Assembly (NCBI GenBank): GCA_963724645.1
Contig: CAVRVJ010000010.1
Span: 124,001-188,000 of the forward strand
Reading direction: 5' to 3'
Length of the DNA stretch: 64,000 nucleotides
From: CAVXSP01 sp963724645
GTDB lineage: Bacteria > Acidobacteriota > Vicinamibacteria > Vicinamibacterales > SCN-69-37
Positions 46,300-55,172 of the stretch are shown here, piece after piece. Under the pieces are notes generated by a model, which was not told the DNA's origin, searched no databases, and saw nothing but the letters and a program-made list of their open reading frames with translations. Made by a program: the position numbers and the translations under genes. Position 1 is the stretch's first letter. The number at the start of each line of letters is the position of its first letter.

Positions 46300-46307
46300 G
46301 GCCGGCA

Positions 46308-47600
46308 CTACTTGATCCTTGCGCCCGCCAGCCCGGCCACGCCAGCCAGCGTGGTCTGCGCCGCGTTGAGGCCCAACAGGAAATCCTTGTCCGTATACGT
46401 CGTGTAGACATCGCTCGGCTGGTGCCAGTTCGGGTCCCATCCCGCTTGAATGTCGCGGCCCCGCTCGTTCTCGCGCAGGCTGACGGCGGCGGTCAGGTCC
46501 TGAAACGGCTCGGAGTCAGTGTTCGTCATGTGCGGGCCGACAGTGGCGGGATAGTCGGTCGCGTATTTCTGGTTGGCCGAATGAAGAACCCATGCCAGCG
46601 ACTGCGCGTCGGTGGCCTTGACGGCGGTCGATTGGAATTCGATGTTCACGTCGGCTTCCGGACGCTGCTCCTTCGGGAGCGAGCCATCGGGCAGCGGCAT
46701 GCCATGATCCCACAACATCATGTCGTGCTGAATGACGCCAAGCCACCTGGGCTCGGGATACCGGCCGGATCCAGCGGGCGTCTCGCGCCCCTGCAGATCC
46801 TTCCGCTGCACGACGTAAGCGCGACTCCCGGTCAGTCCGCCCTCTTCGCCGTTCCAGAAGGCGAAGCGAATCGACCGATCGGTCGTCACGTCCGGCGATG
46901 CCAGAATCCGCGCGAGCTCCATCACCAGCGCGGTTCCCGAGCCGTCATCGTTGGCGGCCTCGTTGTAGCCGTGCCCATCCATGTGCGCGCCGATGATGTA
47001 CATCTCCTCGGGATGCGTAGAGCCGATCTTGGTGCAGTAAATCTCCGAGACCGGATCGGGCAGGACGGGCTGCGAGTCGAGCTCGCGAATAGCCGCGTCG
47101 GGCTGACGCATGGGATCGCAGTTCACGCCCGTGCGGCCGCGGTTGCCATACAGCCTGCTGCCGCCGGGACCCACCGGAAATCCGCCGGACGGGCCCCGTC
47201 GGGCGCCGCCAGGCCGAGCCGTCCCCGGCACGGCCGCTGGAGGGACGCTGGGACCACAACCGCGCGCCGGCGGCTTGTAGTCATAAGTCACTCGTTCGAT
47301 TGTCGAATAACCGTATGACCTGAGCTGGCCTTCAATCCAGTCAACGGCGTCACGATTCCGTTGCGTGCCTTGCCGGCGGTCGCCGAACCGCGTCAGCGCT
47401 TTGATGGTGGCCTTGTAGTTCTCCAGACCCAGACGGCCGACCAGTTCCTTGATCATCGGGTCGGGGGTATTCTGCGCGATCATCGCGGCCGATGGCGGTG
47501 TGGGCGCCGACGGGTCCGCCTGGCCCGCCGGATCCTGCCAGCCGGCGGTCATCCACATGGATCCCAGGCTTATCGCGACGATCGCACCAGCCGAGCGCAT
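46308..47600 (-). CDS. secreted M28-family zinc peptidase
   Basis: ATG 47600 is chosen because GGGAGG stands 7 nt upstream and a signal peptide (MRSAGAIVAISLGSMWMTAG) follows; an open frame extends further upstream without support. The 430-residue protein shows the M28 ligands in order: GAHMDGHGYN, EAANDDGSG, NGEEGGLTGS, QHDMML and NWHQPSD. A glycine- and proline-rich insert (about 130-185) separates the N-terminal part from the catalytic domain. It is a probable exopeptidase or glutamate carboxypeptidase-like enzyme. It is divergent from the SGNH hydrolase, with 64 bases between starts. Confidence 0.88.
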   Translation of the reverse strand: MRSAGAIVAISLGSMWMTAGWQDPAGQADPSAPTPPSAAMIAQNTPDPMIKELVGRLGLENYKATIKALTRFGDRRQGTQRNRDAVDWIEGQLRSYGYSTIERVTYDYKPPARGCGPSVPPAAVPGTARPGGARRGPSGGFPVGPGGSRLYGNRGRTGVNCDPMRQPDAAIRELDSQPVLPDPVSEIYCTKIGSTHPEEMYIIGAHMDGHGYNEAANDDGSGTALVMELARILASPDVTTDRSIRFAFWNGEEGGLTGSRAYVVQRKDLQGRETPAGSGRYPEPRWLGVIQHDMMLWDHGMPLPDGSLPKEQRPEADVNIEFQSTAVKATDAQSLAWVLHSANQKYATDYPATVGPHMTNTDSEPFQDLTAAVSLRENERGRDIQAGWDPNWHQPSDVYTTYTDKDFLLGLNAAQTTLAGVAGLAGARIK

Positions 47601-47664
47601 GGCGCACCTCCCTTCCGGCCGAGTATCGTATCGTATCGACTTCACCAGCAGATGGAGGTTTCCG

Positions 47665-48483
47665 ATGCGCAGCCTGCTCATCGCTCTGGGGTTCCTGACT
47701 GTCAGCGTCACGGCACAATCGCCCGTGGCCGTGCCCTCTTCCGCGCCTCCGGCAGCACCGGCCGCGCAGGGCAACGGTCGGGGCCCTTCGCTTCCCGACC
47801 TCACCTGTCCCGACCTGGCGACCGCTGTGCGGGGCGCCGCCGCTAACGACGCACGCCTGCGCGACTGGCCGCAGCTGAGTCGCTACCGCGAGGCCAACCA
47901 CACCGCGAAGAATGCCCAGGTCGTCTTCATGGGCGACTCCATCACGGACGTCTGGCAGCAGCCGCGCTTCGGGGGCTTTTTCCCGGGAAAACCGTACGTC
48001 GATCGGGGCATCAGCGGGCAGACGACACCGCAGATGCTGCTGCGGTTTCGGCCAGACGTGATCGACCTGAAGCCCAAGGCGGTGGTCATCCTGGCGGGGA
48101 CAAACGACATCGCGGGAAACACCGGGCCGATGACAAACGAGGAGATTGAAGGCAACCTCGCGTCGATGAGTGAACTCGCCCACGCGCACCAGATCAAAGT
48201 GATCTTCTCGAGCGTCACCCCCGTCAGCAATTACCACGTCGCCGCGAACGGCAATCCTCAGACCTCGCAACGTCCAGTGGAGCGCATTCGTGCCATCAAC
48301 GACTGGATGAAGAAGTATGCCGCCGACCACGGCGACACCTATCTTGATTACTTCTCGGCCATGCTCGACGAGAAGGGCCTCCTGAAGGCGGAGTTCAGCG
48401 CGGACGATCTGCACCCCACTGCCGCCGGTTACGCAATCATGGGACCGCTGGCCGAAGCGGCGATTCAGAAGGCGCTGAAGTGA
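47665..48483 (+). CDS. secreted SGNH/GDSL hydrolase
   Basis: Start ATG 47665 has GGAGG 6 nt upstream and gives a signal peptide (MRSLLIALGFLTVSVTAQ). The 272-residue enzyme has block I MGDSITD (catalytic Ser), block II Gly in RGISGQTT, block III LAGTNDIAG, and block V DDLHPTAAGY (Asp-His). All catalytic residues are present, so it is an active esterase, lipase or carbohydrate deacetylase. The linker of about 60 residues after the signal is unusual but unstructured. Confidence 0.9.
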   Translation: MRSLLIALGFLTVSVTAQSPVAVPSSAPPAAPAAQGNGRGPSLPDLTCPDLATAVRGAAANDARLRDWPQLSRYREANHTAKNAQVVFMGDSITDVWQQPRFGGFFPGKPYVDRGISGQTTPQMLLRFRPDVIDLKPKAVVILAGTNDIAGNTGPMTNEEIEGNLASMSELAHAHQIKVIFSSVTPVSNYHVAANGNPQTSQRPVERIRAINDWMKKYAADHGDTYLDYFSAMLDEKGLLKAEFSADDLHPTAAGYAIMGPLAEAAIQKALK

Positions 48484-48500
48484 TCGGGTGATGCTGAATC

Positions 48501-48522
48501 GGAATTCTGAAGTCAGAATTCC
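48501..48522. repeat. 10-bp inverted repeat between convergent genes
   Basis: GGAATTCTGA and TCAGAATTCC pair perfectly with a 2-base spacer. The stem spans the stop codon of the glycerophosphodiesterase gene (48513) and lies 18 bases past the SGNH stop. It may act as a shared terminator, though no U-tract follows. Confidence 0.5.
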
Positions 48523-49328
48523 CGCCGCCGGCCAAGGCTTTCGACGACGCCGACGGCGAGATCCGGTCTGTCACTGATGATGCCGGTGACGCCCCAGCCG
48601 ATGAGCTGCCGCATGTCGTCCGGATCGTCCACGATCCAGGCCTGCACCGGCAGCCGCGCGCGCCGGGCGGTCCGCACGAACGACCGCCTGAACATCTGGC
48701 GGCCGCGGAGCCGGAAGGGCATCTGAAACAGGGCGAAGGCCGCGTGCGCGGGCGGCAGCCAGAAATACGAGCGAGTGAGCGCGCTGCGCGCCTCCGGGCT
48801 CGACGCGCTGGTGACGAGTTCCGGACAGGACCGCCGCACCGCGTCGAGGACGTCCTGACTGAAACCGCCGACAATCACGCGCCGCACGGCGTCGTGCTCG
48901 CGGATGACGGCAACGGTTCGCTCGGCGGCGTGCGTGTCCTGGCCCTTGATCTCGACGATTATCGGAACGTCGCGGTACCGTTCGAGCAGCTCGTGCAGGG
49001 TCGGCACGCCGATCCGGTGACCGCGAAAGAGAAAGCCCTCGGACGGCCCGAAGTGAAATCCCGCGTCGACTCGGGCCAATTGCGCCGCTGTCATTCCGGC
49101 TACCGCTCCCGTGGCGTCGGTCGTCCGTTCCAGCGTGCTGTCGTGGATCACGACGACTTCCCTGTCACGGGACAGGTGCACGTCGCACTCGACCGCGTCG
49201 GCGCCAAGAGCGACGGCGTGATCGAACGCTGCCAGGGTATTTTCGGGACGCAGCGTCGAGCCGCCGCGATGAGCGATCGCCGTGAGGCGGTCCAGACACA
49301 GGAATGGCTCAATCAACCCGGCAGTCAA
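48513..49328 (-). CDS. glycerophosphodiester phosphodiesterase
   Basis: This 271-residue enzyme has the GDPD signature IAHRGGSTLRPENTLAAFDHA (catalytic His, then Glu-Asn-Thr), AVECDVHLSRDREVVVIHDS (Asp and second His) and C-terminal VQAWIVDDPDDM with GIISDRPD. It hydrolyses glycerophosphodiesters to glycerol-3-phosphate and alcohols and needs a divalent metal. There is no signal peptide, so it is cytosolic like UgpQ. A REP-like copy starts 20 bases upstream of its ATG. Confidence 0.92.
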   Translation of the reverse strand: MTAGLIEPFLCLDRLTAIAHRGGSTLRPENTLAAFDHAVALGADAVECDVHLSRDREVVVIHDSTLERTTDATGAVAGMTAAQLARVDAGFHFGPSEGFLFRGHRIGVPTLHELLERYRDVPIIVEIKGQDTHAAERTVAVIREHDAVRRVIVGGFSQDVLDAVRRSCPELVTSASSPEARSALTRSYFWLPPAHAAFALFQMPFRLRGRQMFRRSFVRTARRARLPVQAWIVDDPDDMRQLIGWGVTGIISDRPDLAVGVVESLGRRREF

Positions 49329-49347
49329 GACACGTCCATCCTAGTCC

Positions 49348-49433
49348 CGGAAGTCGCTTGACTTGACGTGGGAGCCTCGCGCGCCTGTGGGCGCGCTGGC
49401 GGCGTTGACCACGCCAAGTCAAGTGAACTTCCG
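49348..49433. repeat. REP-like element, inverted pair
   Basis: One copy (49348-49372) and an inverted copy (49408-49433) bracket a 35-base loop that itself contains GCGCGCC-TGTG-GGCGCGC. Both carry the core CTTGACTTG-CGTGG. This is the second REPIN-like arrangement in the window after 20916-20989. It sits between the start codon of the glycerophosphodiesterase (49328) and the plus-strand MoxR-like gene (49491). Confidence 0.75.
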
Positions 49434-49448
49434 TATGAGTTGTGAGCT

Positions 49449-49476
49449 CTAAGTTTTTAGTTTTAAGTTTTTCAGC
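49449..49476 (+). promoter_or_regulatory. AT-rich TAAGTTTT tract upstream of the second MoxR-like gene
   Basis: A stretch reading roughly TAAGTTTTTAG then TTTTAAGTTTTT stands out strongly in GC-rich DNA. It contains AAGTTT twice and ends 14 bases before ATG 49491. It could serve as an UP-element, a melt point or a promoter for that gene; no clean -35/-10 pair is visible. Confidence 0.3.
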
Positions 49477-49490
49477 GGTAGTATCAACCT

Positions 49491-51018
49491 ATGGCTCTAC
49501 CTTCCTCTCTTGGCGCGCTGAAGCAGGCCGTTGCGGCCGGCCGAGTCGCGCATCGGTCCGTGAAAGACGAACTTCGGGAGAACCTGATGGCGCGCCTGCG
49601 CGCCGGAACGCCGCTCTTCCCCGGGATCATCGGCTATGAGGACACTGTCGTGCCGCAGATGGTCAACGCGATCCTCTCGCGCCACAATTTCATCCTGCTC
49701 GGCTTGCGCGGGCAGGCGAAAACGCGCCTGCTGCGCGCGCTGACGAGTCTGCTCGACGAGGACATTCCGGTCGTGCCGGGGTGCGAGATCCACGATGATC
49801 CGCTCGCGCCGCTGTGCGCCGCGTGCCGCGCGCGGGCCGCCAGTGAAGGCGATGGCGATGCCAATCGCCTGGCTCCCGCGCGATCGCCGGTACGTCGAGA
49901 AGCTCGCGACGCCGGACGTCACCATCGCCGACATGATTGGCGACGTCGATCCGATCAAGGCCGCCCGATCCGGCCTGCAGCTCGGCGACGAGCTGACGAT
50001 GCATTACGGGCTGCTGCCGCGCGCGAACCGGGGCATCTTCGCCATCAACGAACTGCCCGACCTGGCGAGCAAGGTCCAGGTCGGCCTGTTCAACATCCTC
50101 CAGGAAGGAGACGTGCAGATTAAGGGCTATCCGGTCCGTCTGCGGCTCGACCTCTCGCTCGTCTTCAGCGCGAACCCCGAGGACTACACCGCGCGAGGCA
50201 AGATCATCACGCCGCTCAAGGACCGGATCGGCTCCGAGATTCGCACGCACTATCCGAAATCGCGCCAGGACGCGATGGCGATCACCGCGCAGGAAGCCTG
50301 GATCGATCGCACCGCCGGCTCGCGGGGCACCCTGCCCGTACAGGTCCCGGCGTTCATTCGCGAGGTCGTCGAGGAGATCGCGCTGCAGGCGAGAGCGGAT
50401 CAGAAGGTCGACAAGCGATCCGGCGTCAGCCAGCGCCTGTCCATCACCACCCTCGAGAACGTCGTCTCCAATGCCGAGCGCCGGGCCCTGGTCCAGGGCG
50501 AGCCTGCGGTCGTGCCACGCGTGAGCGATATCTACGCGTCGCTGTCCGCCCTGACGGGCAAGATCGAGCTCGAGTACGAAGGCGAGCTCAAAGGGCCGGA
50601 AAACGTCGCGCGCGAGCTGGTCCGGGCGGCCGTCGCGACCGTGTTCGACGGCTATTCGGTGCAGGCGGACACGCGCCCGGTGATCGACTGGTTCGATCGC
50701 GGCGGTACGCTGGAGTTGTCGGACACCATGTCGGCCGAAGGCCTTCTCGCCGCGGTCGACCCGATCGACGGCCTGCCCTGACGTCGTGGCCGTGGTCGGC
50801 ATCGCGGCTCGTGAGAGGGCGCCGCTGCGGGCCGCCGGGGCCGATTTCGTGCTGGAAGGGCTCTGCGCCCTGAAGAAAATCAGCCGCACGGAGACGGGCC
50901 GAGCTCTCCGGCGCGCCCGAGCGGGCGCCGCGCGAGCGCGCCCGCGAGCGCACCATCGAGCAGCTGATGGAAGACGAAGAGACGCCGAAGGGTGCCAAAG
51001 AAGAAGTACTACAACTGA
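49491..51018 (+). pseudogene. multiply frameshifted MoxR/magnesium-chelatase-like ATPase
   Basis: Four frames must be joined. From ATG 49491, LLGLRGQAKTRLLRAL is the Walker A loop. After an extra base near 49854 the frame reads MPIAWLPRDRRYVEKLATPD. It continues through GIFAINELPDLASKVQVGLF (Walker B/sensor region) to DPIDGLP. An extra C near 50778 leads to DVVAVVGIAARE and GADFVLEGLCALKKISRTE. Extra bases near 50901 and 50998 bring in ERTIEQLMEDEETPK and finally PKKKYYN with TGA at 51016, which overlaps the next ATG. Repaired, it is about 507 residues. All four breaks need removal of one base, so reads rather than biology may be at fault. The paired VWA gene suggests a chelatase-like or chaperone complex. 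Confidence 0.7.
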
Positions 51019-52275
51019 TGAAATACCGCTACTCCCGCTATGTCGAAGACATGCTCGACTCGATCGACCTCGAGTCGCTTGTGTCGCAGTTGTCGGACTT
51101 GCTGCTGTCCAGCGGCTTCAACAACCCCTGGGATCCGCAGAATGAAGACGACCAGACGATGCAGGCGCTGCACGACGCGATCCTCGACGCCCTGCTGAAT
51201 GGCGGGATGCTGTCGGATGACATGCTCGACCGGTTGACCGACAGCCAGCGCAGCAAATCGGGCGACCAGGCGCGCGAAGACATCGAGACGCTCGTCCAGC
51301 GGATCGTCGAACGCCTCGCCGAACAGGGCTACGTGACGATGGCCGGTCAGCCGGACGCACAGCGGCTGGACGGACCCGGTTCCGGCGGCACAGCCGCCGA
51401 CTCGCGCTTCCAGGTCACCGACAAAGCGATCGATTTTCTGGGTTACCGGGCGCTGCGCGACCTGCTCGGATCGATGGGCCGCAGCAGCGCCGGACGGCAC
51501 GACACGCGGGAGCAGGCGCCCGGCATCGAGGCCGGTGGACCGCCTCGCGCAGTACGAATTCGGCGACACGCTGAATCTTGACGCAGCAGCCACCGTCCTC
51601 AACGCCGTCAAGCGGTCGGTCGGCACGTCAACGCCCGGGGCGCTCGACATCGACTACGAAGATCTCATGGTGGCGCAGGGCGACTACCAGAGCTCTTGCG
51701 CGACCGTGCTGATGCTCGACTGCAGCCACAGCATGGTGCTGTACGGCGAAGATCGGTTCACGCCGGCCAAACGGGTCGCGCTCGCGCTGTCCAATCTGAT
51801 CCGGCATCAATATCCCGGCGATGCGTTGAACGTCGTGCTCTTCCACGACTCGGCCGAGGAAGTGCCGCTCAGCCAGCTCGGCCGCGTCCGCGTCGGGCCG
51901 TATTACACGAACACGCGGGAAGGTCTGCGGCTCGCCCGTCGCGTCCTCGAGCGTCAGCGCAAAGACATGAAACAGATCGTGATGATTACCGACGGGAAGC
52001 CGTCGGCGGTCACTCGGCCCGACGGCCGGATCTACCGGAACGCGTTCGGGCTGGATCCGTTCGTTCTTCGGGAGACCTTCGCCGAAGTAGCCGCCTGCCG
52101 CCGCGCCGGCATCATGATCAACACATTCATGTTGGCCAGGGATTACGATCTTGTCGCGTTCGTCAGGCGCGTCGCACGAATCTGTCATGGCAAGGCCTAC
52201 TTCACCACGCCGTTCACACTCGGTCAGTACGTTTTGATGGATTACATGACGCGGAAAACGCGAACGGTCCACTGA
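51018..52275 (+). pseudogene. frameshifted VWA protein paired with the MoxR-like ATPase
   Basis: The start MKYRYSRYVEDMLDSIDLES overlaps the ATPase stop (TGATG). The N-terminal half is acidic and helical. Near 51533 an extra G breaks the frame after APGIEA; the other frame continues DRLAQYEFGDTLNLDAA. The C-terminal half is a VWA domain with MIDAS DCSHSM, then PGDALNVVLFHDSAEEV and MITDGKPSAVT, ending at 52275. The repaired protein is about 418 residues. MoxR-like ATPase plus VWA protein is a recognised two-component arrangement that acts on metal insertion or assembly of target enzymes; no target gene is adjacent here. Confidence 0.72.
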
Positions 52276-52344
52276 TCGCCTCTTGCCTTCACGACTAGCT
52301 CTGCTCCAGTTACTTCCGCCCTCACTATTTTCGAAAGGCTGAAC

Positions 52345-52892
52345 ATGTGGAAGGTGTCGATCTCGTTCGGACTGGCTGCGCTCGCGGTCGCAGTGTGGAT
52401 GTCGTCAGGATATGCGCAGGACGAGGGCCAGGGAAAAGGCCACCCGTTCTGGGATCGATCCGACACCGGGGACATCATTCACGTGCTGCCGCCGCAGGCG
52501 TCGATTCATTCTCCGCGGGATACTCAGCCGACGTTTGCTCCACCGTCCAGTGGGACCGCGGTGTACGCGGCCAGCTACGGATCAGGCAACTTGATCCGTA
52601 CCTGAATTGCTCGGCCTGTTCGCTCTCAGGCTTGAGCGTCGCCGACATGCTGACGATTGTAACGAGTCACGAGATCCGCGAAGCCGTCACGGATCCCGAT
52701 CTGGATGCCTGGTACGATGCGGCCGGGTACGAGGCGGACGACAAGTGCGCCTGGCACAACCTCTATCAGATCCACGGAATCAGCCGAAGCGGCTTCTGGG
52801 TGCAGCCGGAATACTCCAACGGCGGCACCGTGACGCGATCCGGGTTCACGGCGACCTATCCGGCGTCCGGGTGCGTCGTGCCGAACCGATAA
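52345..52892 (+). pseudogene. internally deleted exordium-like secreted protein gene
   Basis: The start is intact: MWKVSISFGLAALAVAVW is a signal peptide, followed by AVYAASYGSGNLI. At about 52597 the text jumps, with a frame change, to PYLNCSACSLSGLSVADMLT. It then goes to VTSHEIREAVTDPDLDAWYD, GYEADDKCAWHN and the end FTATYPASGCVVPNR at 52892. In related Acidobacteria proteins these two parts are separated by well over 100 residues, so a few hundred bases are missing at the join. GGATCA-TTGATCC flanks the junction region. The deletion removes the middle of the protein, so function is very likely lost. The HEIRE motif suggests a metal site in the ancestor. Confidence 0.7.
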
Positions 52893-52912
52893 GGGGAACG
52901 GAGGAGTCTTCC

Positions 52913-53884
52913 CTACATTCGTTTGGCGATCGTGGCGATCACCACTTCCCCGTGGAAGCGGCCGTTCTCGATGAAGATGCGGCCGCTTTCACGGCCAGCC
53001 ACCGCCGCGCCCGCGACGAACAGGTTCGGCACGGTGGTCTCGAACGTCTCCGGATCGTGCACCGGAGCGCCATCGATTGCCTGGGCGCCGGCCATCTGCA
53101 GCAGCGTCACGTCGGACCGATAGCCGGTCATAAGCAGCACGGCGTCGGCGGGCTCCGTCACCGCACCGTCCGGTCCTTCGAGCAGGACGGCGTCCCGCGT
53201 GATGGCGCGCAGGCGGGTGCAGAACTGCGCTCGGATGGAGCCTTCGTTGATGCGATTCTCAATGTCCGGCTTCACCCAGTACTTGATCGAGGCGCCGAGC
53301 TCGGCTCCGCGGTGGACGAGCAGCACGCGCGCGCCGGTCCGGTAGAGCTCCAACGCGGCTTCCGCCGCGGAGTTCTTGCCGCCGACGACGACCACGCGGC
53401 GCCGGTAGTGCTGGTGAGCTCCGTGGTAGTAGTGGCTCACGTGCGGGAGATCCTCCCCCGGCACACCAAGCAGGTTGGGCAGATCGTAGGCGCCCGTCGC
53501 GAGCACGATACTGCGGGAGGCGCGCTCGATCGCCGGGCCGCGGGCCGGGCGGGAGGTCACGATGAATCCGCCGGCTGGCTGAGGGGCCAGGCCGACAACT
53601 GGCTCATCAAGCGTGATCGCCAGGTTGAGCGCGTCAGACACGCGCCGGTAATAGCGCAAGGCCTCCTGTCGAGTCGGCTTTTCGTAAGGGCTCGCGAACG
53701 GGAACCCGCCAATCTCCAGCAGTTCGGGCGTGGTGAAGAACACCATGTCCGGCGGAAAGTGCCAGAGCGAATTGACGAGCACGCCTCGCTCGATGACCAG
53801 ATACTTGAGCGACCGGCGATTGGCGGCAATTGCCGCCGCCAGACCGGCGGGACCACCGCCGATAATCAGCACGTCAAATGTCAT
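52913..53884 (-). CDS. YpdA-like NADPH flavin disulfide reductase
   Basis: The 323-residue protein has FAD motif IIGGGPAGLAAAIAANRR, then LVNSLWHFPPDMVFFTTPEL, typical of YpdA. The NADP motif VVVGGKNSAAEAALELYRTG and the closing GRFHGEVVIATIAKR follow. YpdA reduces bacillithiol disulfide in organisms that make this thiol. It is a good match over the whole length, lacking the CxxC active site of thioredoxin reductases, as expected. It implies bacillithiol use in this organism; no bsh genes lie in the window. It is a single-gene unit, opposite to the deleted gene. Confidence 0.9.
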   Translation of the reverse strand: MTFDVLIIGGGPAGLAAAIAANRRSLKYLVIERGVLVNSLWHFPPDMVFFTTPELLEIGGFPFASPYEKPTRQEALRYYRRVSDALNLAITLDEPVVGLAPQPAGGFIVTSRPARGPAIERASRSIVLATGAYDLPNLLGVPGEDLPHVSHYYHGAHQHYRRRVVVVGGKNSAAEAALELYRTGARVLLVHRGAELGASIKYWVKPDIENRINEGSIRAQFCTRLRAITRDAVLLEGPDGAVTEPADAVLLMTGYRSDVTLLQMAGAQAIDGAPVHDPETFETTVPNLFVAGAAVAGRESGRIFIENGRFHGEVVIATIAKRM

Positions 53885-53923
53885 GCTTAAAGACTAGACG
53901 GAAAGTCAGCGGGACAGGTCGCC

Positions 53924-54544
53924 TCACCGCAGCGGTGCGTACTCGGCGCGAATGTTGCTGACGATGGCGATGGGACGGCCCGGAGTGTCGTACGACTGTT
54001 TGCCGAGACGGGTGACGACCTCGAGGCGAACGCCGACGATCCCGAGAGCCGTCATGCCTGCAGGAACGGTGACGTCGACGGGCGCGGCCGGACCGGGGCC
54101 GACGGCTTTTACGGCGCCGGCGGTGGCGCCGGCGATGCGATCGAACAGATCGGCGAGCGTTCGAAACTCGCTGACCGCCGCGGCTCGCGTCAGCTCGGTC
54201 TTCGGGCCGACCACCGCCACAACCGCGCTGTTTCGCGCGAACGCCTGTGCGGCCTTGGCCGTCTCCGGCGGCGCGGCCACGCGGTTGTGCAGATCGAACA
54301 GCAGTTTCGCCGGTCCGCGATGGGGAGGGATGACAACAGCAATGCTGTCGGCTGCCTTGGTGGCGATGATCACATCGCAGAACCGGCGTCCGCTCGTGAC
54401 GCCGAGGCCAAGTTCCGCCGCGCATTTTGCCGTCGTGCTGAGTTTGCCGGGACCAGGCGGAGGTGCCGCGGGCCGCTGGCCGGGTGCCGCGAAAAGGACC
54501 GCCGATACGCACAGCGCACCGGCCAGGACGGCAAACGGGTTCAT
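53924..54544 (-). CDS. small secreted protein of unknown function
   Basis: ATG 54544 gives a signal peptide (MNPFAVLAGALCVSAVLFAA) followed by a Pro-rich stretch (RPAAPPPGPGK) and about 170 residues of mostly beta character. Cys pairs flank TTAKCAAELGLGVTSGRRFC. No known domain is recognised. The frame extends upstream to 54598 without support. It lies 25 bases after the folE stop and may be cotranscribed with it, though a functional link is not apparent. Confidence 0.65.
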   Translation of the reverse strand: MNPFAVLAGALCVSAVLFAAPGQRPAAPPPGPGKLSTTAKCAAELGLGVTSGRRFCDVIIATKAADSIAVVIPPHRGPAKLLFDLHNRVAAPPETAKAAQAFARNSAVVAVVGPKTELTRAAAVSEFRTLADLFDRIAGATAGAVKAVGPGPAAPVDVTVPAGMTALGIVGVRLEVVTRLGKQSYDTPGRPIAIVSNIRAEYAPLR

Positions 54545-54569
54545 CGGGCGAGTATAGCGGAGGGGCCGA

Positions 54570-55172
54570 TCAGTCCGGCACACACGCGACGCCGTCAAAA
54601 ACCGCGTCGCGCCCGGAGCCCATGGGCGTGGGACGGCGAATCAATTCCAGGAACTCGTGCCGCGTCCGAGCGTCCTCCCGGAAAACGCCCAGCATGGCGC
54701 TGGTGACGGTTATCGAGTTCTGCTTCTCGACGCCCCGCATGGACATGCACAGATGGGTCGCCTCCATGACGACGGCGACGCCCAGGGGGTCGATCTTTTC
54801 CTTGATCGTTTCTGCGATCTGAGACGTCAACCGCTCCTGAACCTGCAGACGCCGCGAAAACACGTCCACCAGCCGTGGAACCTTGCTGAGTCCAATGACG
54901 CGAGTGTTCGGCAGATAGGCCACGTGGCACTTGCCGAAAAACGGGAGCAGGTGATGCTCGCAGAGACTGTAAAAGTCGATGTCCCGCACGATCACCATCT
55001 CGCTATACTCGACGGTAAACAGCGCGTTGTTCAGGGTGGCGTCGATGTTGGTCCGGTACCCACTCGTCAGAAACTGCAGCGATTGTTCGACCCGCCTGGG
55101 AGTCTCGCGCAGCCCGTCGCGATCCGGGTCTTCGCCGACGGCCTCCAGCAAGCGACGTATGAGGTCCTGCAT
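54570..55172 (-). CDS. folE: GTP cyclohydrolase I
   Basis: GTP cyclohydrolase I makes dihydroneopterin triphosphate, the first step to folate. The 200-residue enzyme has all zinc ligands: C71 and H74 in SLCEHHLLPF, and C142 in ATHLCMSMRG. The catalytic His and substrate loop GLSKVPRLVD are also present. It is of the zinc-dependent, single-domain type IA form. Its ATG overlaps the divergent start of the TatT-like gene by 14 nt, so the two promoters lie inside each other's coding regions. Confidence 0.95.
   Translation of the reverse strand: MQDLIRRLLEAVGEDPDRDGLRETPRRVEQSLQFLTSGYRTNIDATLNNALFTVEYSEMVIVRDIDFYSLCEHHLLPFFGKCHVAYLPNTRVIGLSKVPRLVDVFSRRLQVQERLTSQIAETIKEKIDPLGVAVVMEATHLCMSMRGVEKQNSITVTSAMLGVFREDARTRHEFLELIRRPTPMGSGRDAVFDGVACVPD

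Noticed and set aside
53899..53908. Sixth REP copy (CGGAAAGTCA)
   Set aside because: Only the first ten bases match; the CTTGAC core is missing, so chance is likely.
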